Part shown: one piece after another, positions 20,535 to 31,578 of the stretch
How positions within the stretch are numbered: position 1 is the stretch's first letter
Layout: each line of letters opens with the position of its first letter
Assembly: GCA_963759295.1 (NCBI GenBank)
Contig: CAVWYT010000008.1
Span: 62,001 to 126,000, forward strand
Direction of reading: 5' to 3'
DNA length: 64,000 bases
Origin: WHSW01 sp963759295
Lineage (GTDB): Bacteria; Actinomycetota; Thermoleophilia; Solirubrobacterales; 70-9
Program-made: the position numbers and the translations under genes
The notes under the pieces: model-generated
Databases searched by the model: none
What the model was told of the DNA's origin: nothing
Seen by the model: the letters and a program-made list of their open reading frames with translations, nothing else

Positions 20535-22213
20535 TCATCCCATGTGGCGGTCGATGATCCGTCCGAAGTCGGTGCCCGCCGGAAGCGTTCCCAGAGCCCG
20601 GCCCTGGTCGCCGCCGAGCCGCGCTGGCGCAGAACGCGTCCGCGGCCGCCTGGTCGCCGAACCGGACCAGCAGCGAGCCCTGGAGCACGAGCGCCATCCG
20701 CTCGACGATCCGGCGGGCGCGGGACTCGATCGCCTCGAGGTCGGCGAGCTCGTCGTCGAGCGCCGCGGCCGCGGCGTCGAGCCGGGCGTCGGCGCCGCTG
20801 GCCTCGGCGAGCTCGGAGCGAAGAAGGCCTCGAGCGTCTCCGGCGAGCGGACCATCGCCCGCAGCACGTCGAGGCACTGGACGTTGCCCGATCCCTCCCA
20901 GATCGAGTTCAGCGGCGACTCGCGAAACAGCCGCGGCATGCCCGACTCCTCGACGTAGCCGTTGCCGCCGAAGCACTCGAGCGCCTCGGCCGCGTGCGTC
21001 GGAGCGCGCTTGCAGAGCCAGTACTTGAGCACCGCGTTGGCGATCCGCTTGAACCGGATCGCGTGCTCGTCGCCGGCGATCGATTCGTCGTAGGCCCGCG
21101 CGAGGCGCATCGCTCCGATCGTCGCCGCCTCCGACTCGATCGCGAGGTCGGCGAGCACGTTTCGCATCAGCGGCTGCTCGACGAGCAGCTTCCCGAACGC
21201 CGCCCGCTGCCGGGCGTGGTGGATCGCGTTCGCGACCCCGGCGCGCATCCCGGCCGCGGCGCCGAGGCAGCAGTCGAGCCGGGTGTGGTTGACCATCTCG
21301 ATGATCGTCGGCACGCCGCGGCCCTCCTCGCCGACCATCCGCGCCCAGGCGCCGCGGAACTCGACCTCGCTGGAGGCGTTCGAGCGGTTGCCGAGCTTGT
21401 CCTTGAGCCGCTGGATCTGGATCCGGTTGCGCTCGCCGTCGGGCGTGAAGCGCGGGAGCAGAAAGCAGGAGAGCCCGCCCGGGGCCTGGGCGAGGACGAG
21501 GAACGCGTCGCACATCGGCGCCGACATGAACCACTTGTGGCCGACGAGCCGGTACTCGCCGCCGGGCCCGCCGCCGTTGGCCGGGCTCGCCGACGGTGGT
21601 GTTGGCGCGCACGTCCGAGCCGCCCTGCTTCTCGGTCATCCCCATGCCGCACAGGGCGCCCGGCCTTGTCCGGCGCCGGGCGCAGCTGCTCGCCGTCGTA
21701 GCGCAGCGAGGTGAACCGCGGCTCCCACTCGGCGGCGAGCTCGGGCTGCTTGCGAAGCGCCGGGATCACCGAGTAGGTCATCGAGATCGGGCAGCCCGAC
21801 CCCGGCCTCGGCCTGCCAGGAAGGCCACGAACATCGCCGCCCGGGCGACGTGGGCGCCGGGCTGCGGCTCGCGCCACGGCAGCGCGTGGAGGCCGAAGCC
21901 GACCGCCGGCGTCGAGCAGCTCGATGCCAGGCGGGGTGGAACTCGACCTCGTCGATCCGGTTGCCGAAGCGGTCGTGGGTGCGGAGCTTCGGCGGGTTCT
22001 CGTTGGCCTCGAAGCCCCAGCGGATCGCCCGCGCCGAGCCGCCGAAGGCGCCGACCTCGCGGACGCGGTCGGCGGCCCAGTCGCCGCCCTCGCGGCGCAG
22101 CGCCTCGACCAGCACGCGGTCGGCCTCGAACGTGTTGTAGCCCTCAAGCGGCAGGGACTGGTTGGCGACCTCGTGGGTGGCGGGCGCGACGGGGCGCTCT
22201 CAAGCGTGGACAT
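20535..22213 (-). CDS. AidB-like acyl-CoA dehydrogenase family protein, frame breaks
   Basis: Flavoprotein of the acyl-CoA dehydrogenase superfamily most like E. coli AidB, a DNA-binding protein of the adaptive response to alkylation. AidB-specific landmarks are the N-terminal NQSLPLEGYNTFEADRVLVE, NPPKLRTHDRFGNRIDEVEF, GMTEKQGGSDVRANTT, LKDKLGNRSNASSEVEFRGA and NSIWEGSGNVQCLDVLRAM. About 555 aa after correction, near AidB length. The central 330 residues read cleanly; breaks occur near 20610, 20822, 21585, 21660, 21800-21925 and 22180. It follows a TetR gene with overlapping ends. Whether it protects DNA or acts on acyl-CoA cannot be decided here. Confidence 0.85.
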
Positions 22214-22832
22214 GCTGGGTCTCCTTCCGGTGACGGCGCGGATGCAGAATTGACGCAGCGGCGCGACGACCTGCTCCGGATCGCCGTTCGGCGGTCGGGG
22301 ACAGGGGGCCGACCAGCGCCTCGCCGATCGCCCCGACCAGCGCGGCGGCGCTGACCTCGAGGTCCTGGCTCGGGCAGCTCCCCGGCCGGCGACCCCGTCG
22401 GCGATCACGGCCGGCGAGCGACGTCGCGGTAGGCGCGGCGGAAGACGAGTCGCTCCGCCTCGACCGCCGGGTCGACGGGCTCGGCGATCAGCGCGTAGGC
22501 GATCCGCGCGCCCGCGCAGCGCTCGCCGGGCGAAGGTCTCGACCGCCGGCGCCGATCCGCCCGGGCGCGCCGACCCGGCATCGGCCGCGGCCGCGAGCCA
22601 TCGCGTCGACCTCGCGCTGGGAGGCGTCGCGGAAGACCTCGGCGAACAGGTCGGCCTTCGACGGGAAGTGCCGGTACACGGTGCCGGTCGCGACCCCCGC
22701 CTCGGCGGCGACGGCGCGACCTGGGCCTCGCGTAGCCGCCGTGGGCGACAGCCGCCGCGCGGCGGCGACGATCCGTCGCCGGACCTCCGCCTTGCGGGCC
22801 GCGGTGCGCTCGGTGGACCTGATAGGCCACAC
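22200..22832 (-). CDS. TetR family transcriptional regulator, frame breaks
   Basis: Repressor of about 205 aa. The helix-turn-helix is clear: AEVRRRIVAAARRL, then VAAEAGVATGTVYRHFPSKADLFAEVF. The C-terminal ligand domain is spread over three frames by insertions near 22720, 22565, 22515 and 22300-22430, with recognisable pieces such as LIAEPVDPAVEAERLVFRRAYRDVA. Start GTG (VWPIRSTERTAARKA). The end is uncertain; the TGA at 22200 would overlap aidB by 14 bases. A perfect palindrome 5 bases upstream of the start is its likely operator, controlling itself and the aidB-like gene. Confidence 0.8.
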
Positions 22833-22837
22833 AAGAA

Positions 22838-22853
22838 GTGAACCACCGTTCAC
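22838..22853. promoter_or_regulatory. Palindrome gtgaac-cacc-gttcac upstream of tetR-aidB
   Basis: Perfect 6-4-6 inverted repeat immediately upstream of the TetR start. It fits a TetR operator by position, but the core GAAC-N4-GTTC also equals the LexA/SOS box core of Gram-positive bacteria. Either protein could bind. Confidence 0.6.
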
Positions 22854-22871
22854 ACTTTGTGTCAAGGGAAG

Positions 22872-23676
22872 CTAGGCCGGGCTCGACGAACTCCGCCGGC
22901 CGGCCGCCGAGCGTCGCGCCGGCGGCGGTGAGCTGGTTCGGCGTTCCGAGCAGTTCGCGCTGGAGCTTGGCCTCGAGCGCCAGCCCCTCGGCGGCCGACA
23001 GCTTCGGCGTCTCGTTGGCGAGCCGCTTGGCGCGCCGCACCGCGTCGGGGGACCGCGCGGCGATCTCGGTCGCGAGCGCAAGCGCGCGCCCGGTGGGGGT
23101 CGTCGTCGAGCCGGGTCACGAGGCCGAGCGCGAGCGGCCTCGGTCGCCTCGACGATGCGGCCGGTGTAGGTGAGCTCGCGGGCGACGTCGTCGCGCACCA
23201 ACCGGGCCGGGCTCTGGGAGAGGCTCATGTCCGGGACCAGTCCGTAGGCGACCTCCATCACCGAGAGCCGCGTGTCGAGCGCGGCGATCCGGAGGTCGGC
23301 GGCGAGGGCGATCTGAAGCCCGCCGCCGAAGCAGGCGCCGGCGAGCGCGGCGATCACCGGCACCGGCAGCTCGCGCCAGCCCCAGGCGACCCGCTGGGCG
23401 AAGTTGGCGATCGAGCCGTCGACGGCGCGCGAACCCGTCGCCGGCGAGGTCGCCGTCGCCGGACGCGAAGCTCTTGAAGTCGAGGCCGGCGCAGAAGCTC
23501 GGCCGATCGCCGGAGAGCACCACCGCGCGCACGCTCGGGTCGGTGCGCAGCGAGTCGAGCGCCTCGTTGAGCGCCACGAACATGCGCCAGTCGATGCCGT
23601 TGTGCTTGTCGGCGCGTGTCATGCGCACGTCGGCGACGTGGTCTGCGACCTCGATCCGAACCCGCTCTGAATCCAC
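22872..23676 (-). CDS. Enoyl-CoA hydratase/isomerase (crotonase) family, frame breaks
   Basis: Crotonase-fold enzyme of about 265 aa. The oxyanion-hole motifs are RPSFCAGLDFKSFAS and AALAGACFGGGLQIALAADL; the latter's GGG is the second peptide NH donor. The active-site region DTRLSVMEVAYGLVPDMS has Glu at the usual acid/base position of the family. Frame breaks lie near 23430, 23140, 23100 and 22890. GTG start at 23676. The substrate is unknown; proximity to AidB-like and TetR genes suggests fatty-acid or acyl-CoA metabolism, but the genes have separate promoters. Confidence 0.86.
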
Positions 23677-23683
23677 GGGGGCG

Positions 23684-23689
23684 ACTTTA
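23684..23689 (-). promoter_or_regulatory. Predicted -10 box (TAAAGT) of the crotonase gene
   Basis: Minus-strand TAAAGT ends 7 bases before the GTG start; leaderless start predicted. Confidence 0.4.
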
Positions 23690-23721
23690 GCGGCGGTCGC
23701 CCGAGTGGCGGGCGCGGCGCC

Positions 23722-23877
23722 TCAGGTGTGGACGAGCTCGATCTCGGAGACGGTGAGCAACGTGTAGGCGTGGCCGCAGGTGCAGCCGAAGCGGTCGAGC
23801 TCGTCGAGGTCGTCGATGATCGCCTCGTACTCCTCGGTGCAGTCGCGACCGGAGCAGATCATGTGCGCGATCCACAT
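23722..23877 (-). CDS. 51-aa Cys/His mini-protein, possible zinc ribbon
   Basis: Unrecognised small protein MWIAHMICSGRDCTEEYEAI..., with Cys8 and Cys13 in the first part and RFGCTCGHAYTLL (Cys, Cys, His) in the second. The C-x4-C and C-x-C-x-H arrangement suggests one zinc site. The rest is strongly acidic. It stands alone between the crotonase and icd genes, divergent from icd. Support is the codon pattern, the clean frame and the ligand-like residues; no function can be assigned. Confidence 0.6.
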   Translation of the reverse strand: MWIAHMICSGRDCTEEYEAIIDDLDELDRFGCTCGHAYTLLTVSEIELVHT

Positions 23878-23973
23878 CCGGCGAGGTTTACGGGCGGCGC
23901 GGACGGAAAGCGCGGACGCCGATAGCATCGCCCGCCCTTGATCAATGGTCCCCAGCCCGCATCGGTCGTCTAG

Positions 23974-25194
23974 ATGGCCAAGGTCGAAGTCGAGAACCCG
24001 ATCGTCGAGCTCGACGGCGACGAGATGACCCGCGTCATCTGGGCGTTCATCAAGGAGCAGCTGATCCTGCCCTACCTCGACGTCGAGCTGAGGTACTTCG
24101 ACCTCGGGATCGAGAGCCGCGACGCGACCCGTGACCAGGTCACCGTCGACGCCGCGAACGCGATCAAGGAGCACGGCGTCGGCGTCAAGTGCGCGACGAT
24201 CACCCCCGACGAGGCGCGGGTCGAGGAGTTCGGCCTCCACGAGATGTACCGCTCGCCGAACGGGACGATCCGCAACATCCTCGGGGGCGTCATCTTCCGC
24301 GAGCCGATCGTGATCTCGAACATCCCGCGCCTGGTCCCGGGATGGACGAAGCCGATCGTCATCGGCCGTCACGCTTTCGGCGACCAGTACCGGGCGACGG
24401 ACACGAGGATCCCGGGGGACGGGAAGCTGATGCTGAGCTTCACCCCGAACGACGGCTCCGACCCGATCGAGCTCGAGGTCTTCGACTTTCCCGAGGGCGG
24501 CGGGGTGGCGATGGCGATGTACAACCTCGATGACTCGATTCGTGACTTCGCCCGGGCGTCGTTTCGCTACGGGCTCGAGCGCCGGTATCCCGTGTACATG
24601 TCGACCAAGAACACGATCCTGAAGACCTACGACGGTCGGTTCAAGGACCTGTTCGCGGAGGTGTTCAGCGATGAGTTCGAGGACGATTTCGACGCCGCCG
24701 GCCTCACCTACGAGCATCGGCTGATCGACGACATGGTCGCCGCGGCGCTCAAGTGGGAGGGCGGTTACGTCTGGGCGTGCAAGAACTACGACGGTGACGT
24801 GCAGTCCGACACCGTCGCGCAGGGGTTCGGGTCGCTGGGGCTGATGACCAGCGTGCTGATGGCTCCCGACGGCAACACGGTCGAGGCTGAGGCGGCGCAC
24901 GGCACCGTCACCCGGCACTTCCGCCAGCACCAGCAGGGAAAGCCCACGTCGACCAACCCGATCGCCTCGATCTTCGCGTGGACGCGGGCGCTCGCCGCCC
25001 GCGGGCGGATGGATGAAACGCCCGAGGTCTCACGCTTCGCCGCGACGCTCGAGCGGGTGTGCGTGGAAACGGTGGAGAGCGGGAAGATGACCAAGGACCT
25101 CGCCCTGCTCGTCGGCCCGGATCAGGGATTCCTGACCACGCAGGAGTTCCTCGGCGCGATCGACGAGAACCTTCAGAAGGAGATGAGCTCGTGA
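23974..25194 (+). CDS. icd: NADP-dependent isocitrate dehydrogenase
   Basis: Converts isocitrate to 2-oxoglutarate with NADP+. At 406 aa with the opening VENPIVELDGDEMTRVIW it belongs to the homodimeric eukaryote-like class, not the E. coli class. Substrate-binding residues are seen in SPNGTIRNILGGVIFREPI (Ser/Asn/Arg), the catalytic region in YPVYMSTKNTILKTYDGRF, and metal-binding Asp in RLIDDMVAAALKWEGGYVWA. ATG at 23974. The stop overlaps the GTG of mdh by four bases, making an icd-mdh TCA-cycle operon. Confidence 0.97.
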   Translation: MAKVEVENPIVELDGDEMTRVIWAFIKEQLILPYLDVELRYFDLGIESRDATRDQVTVDAANAIKEHGVGVKCATITPDEARVEEFGLHEMYRSPNGTIRNILGGVIFREPIVISNIPRLVPGWTKPIVIGRHAFGDQYRATDTRIPGDGKLMLSFTPNDGSDPIELEVFDFPEGGGVAMAMYNLDDSIRDFARASFRYGLERRYPVYMSTKNTILKTYDGRFKDLFAEVFSDEFEDDFDAAGLTYEHRLIDDMVAAALKWEGGYVWACKNYDGDVQSDTVAQGFGSLGLMTSVLMAPDGNTVEAEAAHGTVTRHFRQHQQGKPTSTNPIASIFAWTRALAARGRMDETPEVSRFAATLERVCVETVESGKMTKDLALLVGPDQGFLTTQEFLGAIDENLQKEMSS

Positions 25195-26180
25195 GCGAAA
25201 CCCCCGTCAAGGTCACCGTCACCGGCGCCGCCGGACAGATCGGCTACGCGATCCTGTTCCGGATCGCCTCCGGGCAGATGCTCGGCCCCGACCAGCCCGT
25301 CGAGCTGCGGCTGCTCGAGATCCCCGACGCGCTCAAGTCGGCCGAGGGCACCGCGATGGAGCTCGACGACTGCGCCTTTCCCCTGCTGCGCGCGATCGAG
25401 ATCACCGACGACCCGAGGCTCGCCTTCGACGGTGCCAACATCGGCCTGCTGATCGGCGCCCGCCCCCGCGGCAAGGGCATGGAGCGCTCCGACCTCCTGG
25501 AGGCGAACGGCGCGATCTTCAAGCCTCAGGGCGAGGCGATCAACGCCGGCGCCGCCGACGACATCAGGGTGCTCGTGGTCGGCAATCCGGCGAACACGAA
25601 CGCGCTGATCACGATGTCGAACGCCCCCGACGTGCCGCGCGAGCGGTTCACGGCGATGATGCGGCTCGACCACAACCGCGCGATCAGCCAGCTGGCCAAC
25701 AAGCTGCGAGCCCCGGTCACCGACATCACCCGGATGACCACCTGGGGCAATCATTCGACGACCCAGTACCCGGACCTCGTCCACGCCCTGGTCGACGGCT
25801 CCTCGGCATGGTCGGCGGTCGACGACGAGGCCTGGATCACGGACGAGTTCATCCCCACCGTGGCCAAGCGCGGAGCCGCGGTCATCGAGGCCCGCGGCGC
25901 CTCGAGCGCCGCCTCCGCGGCGAACGCCGCGATCGACCACGTCCACGACTGGGCGCTCGGCACGCCGGACGGCGACTGGGTCTCGATGGCCGTCCCCTCC
26001 GACGGCGCCTACGGTGTCGACGAGGGACTGATCTCCGGCTTCCCCGTCACCTGCGACGGCGGTCGGTGGTCGATCGTCGAGGGCCTCGAGATCGACGACT
26101 TCTCCCGCGGTCGCATCGATGCATCGGTCGCCGAGCTCCGCGAGGAGCGCGAGGCGGTGGCGGGGCTCGGGCTGGTCTAG
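25191..26180 (+). CDS. mdh: Malate dehydrogenase
   Basis: NAD-dependent oxidation of malate to oxaloacetate, 329 aa. The start VKVTVTGAAGQIGYAILFRIA is the Rossmann motif of the type found in Thermus, Streptomyces and cytosolic eukaryotes (GAAGQIGY). Catalytic landmarks: VVGNPANTNALITM, RLDHNRAISQLANKL and the His/Asp pair in TTWGNHSTTQYPDLVHA. The GTG start overlaps the icd TGA (GTGA). It ends tail-to-tail with the next gene: both stops lie in the same CTAG at 26177-26180. Confidence 0.97.
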   Translation: MSETPVKVTVTGAAGQIGYAILFRIASGQMLGPDQPVELRLLEIPDALKSAEGTAMELDDCAFPLLRAIEITDDPRLAFDGANIGLLIGARPRGKGMERSDLLEANGAIFKPQGEAINAGAADDIRVLVVGNPANTNALITMSNAPDVPRERFTAMMRLDHNRAISQLANKLRAPVTDITRMTTWGNHSTTQYPDLVHALVDGSSAWSAVDDEAWITDEFIPTVAKRGAAVIEARGASSAASAANAAIDHVHDWALGTPDGDWVSMAVPSDGAYGVDEGLISGFPVTCDGGRWSIVEGLEIDDFSRGRIDASVAELREEREAVAGLGLV

Positions 26181-26554
26181 GCCGGGTGATAGGCGCGGCC
26201 GTCCTTGCGAACGCGCCCTTGCTTCTCGAGGTCCGCGAGCACCCTGTAGAGGTAGTTCGGCTTGATCTTCATCCTCTCGGCGATCTCCGACGCCGAGATC
26301 CCGGGCGACTCGGCGACCAGCTTCACGGCCTGATCGGCTCTCGTGCCGCCACCCCGACGACGGCGCCGACGGCGCCGCGGCGCGGCGGTCGCGGTGTCAG
26401 AGCGGCGCGGGCGCCCCGGCCCACGGCGCCCCTCCCGGCCTTCGGTGAGGCTGGCGAGGGCGCGCTCGAGCTGACCACGCTCGCCGTCGAGCTCCCGGAT
26501 CCGCTCCCGGATCAGGCTCGCGGCCTCGTCGACCGTGTTCGAATTTGCTGGCAT
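26177..26554 (-). CDS. AT-hook/winged-helix DNA-binding protein
   Basis: Protein of 125 aa in three parts. Residues 1-45 form a charged helix (LIRERIRELDGERGQLERALA). Residues 46-72 are a basic linker with the AT-hook-like RGPGRPRRSD and a run of eight Arg. Residues 75-125 form a winged helix: ESPGISASEIAERMKIKPNYLYRVLADLEKQGRVRK. The layout suggests a nucleoid or regulatory protein; its targets are unknown. Its stop shares CTAG with mdh. A purine-rich GTAAGGGG before the ATG could serve as ribosome-binding site. Confidence 0.8.
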   Translation of the reverse strand: MPANSNTVDEAASLIRERIRELDGERGQLERALASLTEGREGRRGPGRPRRSDTATAAPRRRRRRRRGGGTRADQAVKLVAESPGISASEIAERMKIKPNYLYRVLADLEKQGRVRKDGRAYHPA

Positions 26555-26667
26555 CGGCGTCCCCTTACTGCTTCGTACGGTGAAAGAGAGTCACAGTAAC
26601 AAAACGGGAAATTCACCGGTCGAAATTGCGGCGACCCGATTACCGGTCCGGAGTAGCGCCGTTGCGA

Positions 26668-27294
26668 TTAACGCCGGCGGGTACGCGGCAGTGTCCTGAA
26701 CACCGCGTCCCACAGCGGCGTCGAGACACCGAACCCGTAACGGTGATCCTGGAAGTGGTGGCGCATGTGCTGTGCGCGAAGGCGCTTGCCGAGCTTCGAC
26801 TTCGGAACGAAGTGGTGCAGGTAGTAGTGCGTGTAGTCGTACCCGAGGTAGCCGAGCAGGAAGCCCGCGAATAGTGGATACGCGGTCGGCAGACCGAACA
26901 CCAGCCAGAAGAGGCCGAAGAACAACGCCGCGAGCGGGATGCTCGCCGCCGGTGGCATCACGAGGCGCATGCGGTCGTTGGGGTGATCGTGATGAACGCC
27001 GTGGATGATGAAGTGAAGCCGGTGTCCGAGCGGATGATCCGGGTCCCAGTGAAAGAGCTTGCGGTGCAGCCAATACTCGGTCAGCGTCCACAGCAAGAGC
27101 CCCGCGATCGCGAGCAGCACCAACTCGCCCGCCCCCTGGCCGTCCCGGGCGCCGAGCACGACCAGGGCGGCGATCACCGGGAAGTAGATCGCCGCCGGGA
27201 TCACCGGGTGGATGCGGGAGAAGAAGTCGAGGAACCGGCTATGAAACAGCGGCGGCGAGGCCGCCAGCCGCGCGCTTCGGTTATCGGTTGCCAT
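26668..27294 (-). CDS. Fatty acid hydroxylase superfamily membrane protein
   Basis: Diiron membrane hydroxylase of 208 aa resembling fatty acid 2-hydroxylase. The metal-binding histidine clusters appear in order: EYWLHRKLFHW, HFIIHGVHHDHPND, YTHYYLHHFVP and QHMRHHFQDH. Four hydrophobic segments (about residues 30-48, 57-73, 112-133 and 135-150) place the clusters on the cytoplasmic side. It lacks the cytochrome b5 domain of fungal enzymes. The fatty acyl substrate is inferred from the family. Transcribed alone from a leaderless-type promoter. Confidence 0.9.
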   Translation of the reverse strand: MATDNRSARLAASPPLFHSRFLDFFSRIHPVIPAAIYFPVIAALVVLGARDGQGAGELVLLAIAGLLLWTLTEYWLHRKLFHWDPDHPLGHRLHFIIHGVHHDHPNDRMRLVMPPAASIPLAALFFGLFWLVFGLPTAYPLFAGFLLGYLGYDYTHYYLHHFVPKSKLGKRLRAQHMRHHFQDHRYGFGVSTPLWDAVFRTLPRTRRR

Positions 27295-27302
27295 GGGCGT
27301 GG

Positions 27303-27308
27303 ATTCTA
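27303..27308 (-). promoter_or_regulatory. Predicted -10 box (TAGAAT) of the hydroxylase gene
   Basis: Minus-strand TAGAAT ends 8 bases before the ATG at 27294; leaderless start predicted. Confidence 0.45.
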
Positions 27309-27378
27309 GCCGCGCGCGGCGCGGTCGTTCGGGCGCCTCAGCGGGGCCGCGAGCTCCGCGGCTCGGCCCGAAGGCCCG

Positions 27379-27615
27379 CTAGCGGGCGACGCTGTCGCGC
27401 ACCAGCAGCGCCGGCTGGCGCGGCGGGACGAGCCCGGTCGGGGTGTCCGGGCGGAAGGTCGAACAGGGTTCGTCGAGGTCCAGCGCACAGAGCACGTTGC
27501 GATGGAAGAAGCAGTCCTCACAGCTCCTCCCGTTCTTGCGCCGCCGCTTCGCGGCGCCCTTTCGGCGCAATCCAAGCGCCTCGGCGATCTCGGTCGCCCG
27601 CTCGGCCTCGGTCAA
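27379..27615 (-). CDS. 78-aa cysteine-motif protein of unknown function
   Basis: Basic small protein with the pattern CEDCFFHRNVLCAL followed by PCSTFRP, four cysteines that look like one zinc site, and an N-terminal stretch TEAERATEIAEALGLRRKG plus a Lys/Arg-rich spacer. I believe similar C-x2-C...LCAL...PCxTFRP proteins occur across actinobacteria without a name; this is from memory. The start is uncertain: a TTG at 27615 is preceded by a GGCAGG-like sequence, and there is no ATG nearby. The frame stays open upstream to 27822, but that part reads as non-coding. Confidence 0.6.
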   Translation of the reverse strand: MTEAERATEIAEALGLRRKGAAKRRRKNGRSCEDCFFHRNVLCALDLDEPCSTFRPDTPTGLVPPRQPALLVRDSVAR

Positions 27616-27782
27616 GGTTCCTGCCCCTCTCGCGTGGTACTTCGACGTGACCCGCCGATCATCGCAAGCCCGCCGACGGACGGCCGACGCTGTTGTCGCA
27701 AATCCCCGCGTTTTTGGTTTTCGACCACTGCGGCGGATTGCGGCGTTTGCGGGTTTCGCGTCCTCTTTGGGGCTGCGCGCCC

Positions 27783-27788
27783 TAGAGT
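27783..27788 (+). promoter_or_regulatory. Predicted -10 box (TAGAGT) of the MBL hydrolase gene
   Basis: TAGAGT ends 11 bases before the ATG at 27800. The 27616-27799 gap is locally AT-rich (runs of T near 27710) and holds promoters for both neighbours. Confidence 0.35.
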
Positions 27789-27799
27789 CCCCGGCGAAG

Positions 27800-28594
27800 A
27801 TGAGAATCACTGTGCTCGGCAAGTCGCCGGCATGGCAGGACGCGGGCGGGGCGTGCAGCGGCTATCTGATCGAGGCCGGTGACACCCGCGTGCTCCTCGA
27901 TTGCGGCAACGGCGTGTTCGCGAAGCTTCGCGAGCATTGCGACTACACGGACGTCGATGCGGTCGTGCTCTCGCACTGTCACGCCGATCACTTCATCGAC
28001 CTGATCCCGTACGCCTACGCGCTGCTGCTCACCCCGCGCCAGCAGCCGGTTCCGGTCGCCGGCCATCCCGGGACGGCCGACCCGGCCCGCCCGCGCCTGA
28101 TCGTGCCGCCGGGTGCGCGCCAGCTGTTTCGTCAGGTGGTCGGCGCCTGGGGTGACGAGGAGCTGATCGAGCAGGCCTTCCGGGTCGAGGACTACGACGA
28201 CCGGTCCGTGGTCGAGCTCGGGCCGCTGAGGGCGACGTTCACCGAGGTCCCGCACTTCATCCTCACCTACGCGGTCGATCTGGCGCCCGAGGGGGGCGGC
28301 GCCCGGTTCACCTTCGGAGCGGACTGCCGCCCGTGCGAGGAGCTCGTCGAGGCCGCGCGCGACACCGACCTGATGTTCGTCGAGGCGACCCTGCCGCGCC
28401 CCGAGCGGACCGGGATCCGTGGCCACCTGACGCCGGGGGAGGCGGGTGACCATGCCCGGCGCGCCGGCGCTCGCCGGGTCGTGCTCACCCACATCTCCGA
28501 TGAGCTCGACGCCGAGTGGGCGCGCGAGGAGGCCGCCCGGGCGTTCGGCGGAGCGGTCGAGCTGGCGCGCGCCGACGACGTTTTCGAGGTCTAG
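27800..28594 (+). CDS. MBL-fold metallo-hydrolase (RNase Z-like)
   Basis: Metallo-beta-lactamase fold enzyme of 264 aa. The HxHxDH metal motif is VLSHCHADHFIDL; further ligands are in TEVPHFILTYAV, FGADCRPCEEL and GHLTPGEAGDHARRAG...VLTHISDE. The opening MRITVLGKSPAWQDAGGACSG resembles RNase Z/arylsulfatase-type members rather than lactonases. Several actinobacterial relatives are tested as cyclic-nucleotide or RNA phosphodiesterases; the substrate here is open. Confidence 0.85.
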   Translation: MRITVLGKSPAWQDAGGACSGYLIEAGDTRVLLDCGNGVFAKLREHCDYTDVDAVVLSHCHADHFIDLIPYAYALLLTPRQQPVPVAGHPGTADPARPRLIVPPGARQLFRQVVGAWGDEELIEQAFRVEDYDDRSVVELGPLRATFTEVPHFILTYAVDLAPEGGGARFTFGADCRPCEELVEAARDTDLMFVEATLPRPERTGIRGHLTPGEAGDHARRAGARRVVLTHISDELDAEWAREEAARAFGGAVELARADDVFEV

Positions 28595-28644
28595 GAGCTC
28601 CTCCGCCGGGGCCTCGGAGCTGTCTGCGGCCGATCGGCTCTCGC

Positions 28645-28650
28645 TAGATT
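28645..28650 (+). promoter_or_regulatory. Predicted -10 box (TAGATT) of hsp20-lon
   Basis: TAGATT ends 8 bases before the hsp20 ATG; leaderless start predicted. I see neither a HAIR nor a CIRCE element nearby. Confidence 0.45.
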
Positions 28651-28658
28651 CCCTTCCG

Positions 28659-29101
28659 ATGGCTCGACAGCGCGATCCGCTGGTCAACTTCGAGCGCGTC
28701 TGGCGCGAGATGGACGAGCTGCTCGGCGACCCGTTCAGCCGGCGCCGGGCCCGCGCGCTTCGCGCCCAGTCGGCGTTCTCTCCCCGGGTCGACGTCTACT
28801 ACTGCGGCGACGAGCCGCGGGCGGTCGTCAAGGCGGAGCTTGCGGGGGTGGACATCGACACGGTCTCGCTCGAGGTCGCAGGACGCGAGCTGGTGATCAC
28901 CGGCGAGCGCGCCGTCCAGGAGACCGAGGGGCGCGTCTACCAGCAGGTCGAGATCGAGGCGGGGACCTTCCGGCGCGTGGTCGAGCTGGGCGCCGACGTG
29001 GTCGCCGAGCGCGCCCAGGCCAGCTACGAGGACGGCATCCTTCGGGTTGAGCTGCCGCTCGCCGGCCAGGTCAGGCGGCGCGTTCCGATCGACGCCCCGG
29101 A

Positions 29102-29105
<4 letters not shown>
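28659..29105 (+). CDS. Hsp20/alpha-crystallin family small heat shock protein
   Basis: ATP-independent holdase chaperone of 148 aa. The N-terminal region (DPLVNFERVWREMDELLGDP) is followed by the alpha-crystallin domain from about residue 45 (PRVDVYYCGDEPRAVVKAEL) to the conserved ASYEDGILRVELPL with its A-x3-G-x-L motif, and a short tail ending RRVPIDAPE with the IxI/V-like VPI anchor. It is co-transcribed with lon, its TGA overlapping the lon GTG by four bases: a holdase and a protease for misfolded proteins made together. Confidence 0.95.
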
Positions 29106-31510
<2,405 letters not shown>

Positions 31511-31578
31511 CCCGGCGGCGACGCGGGTATATCCTCAGCAACTCCGAGCACGGGAAAGAACAGAGGAGAGGCAAAGCC

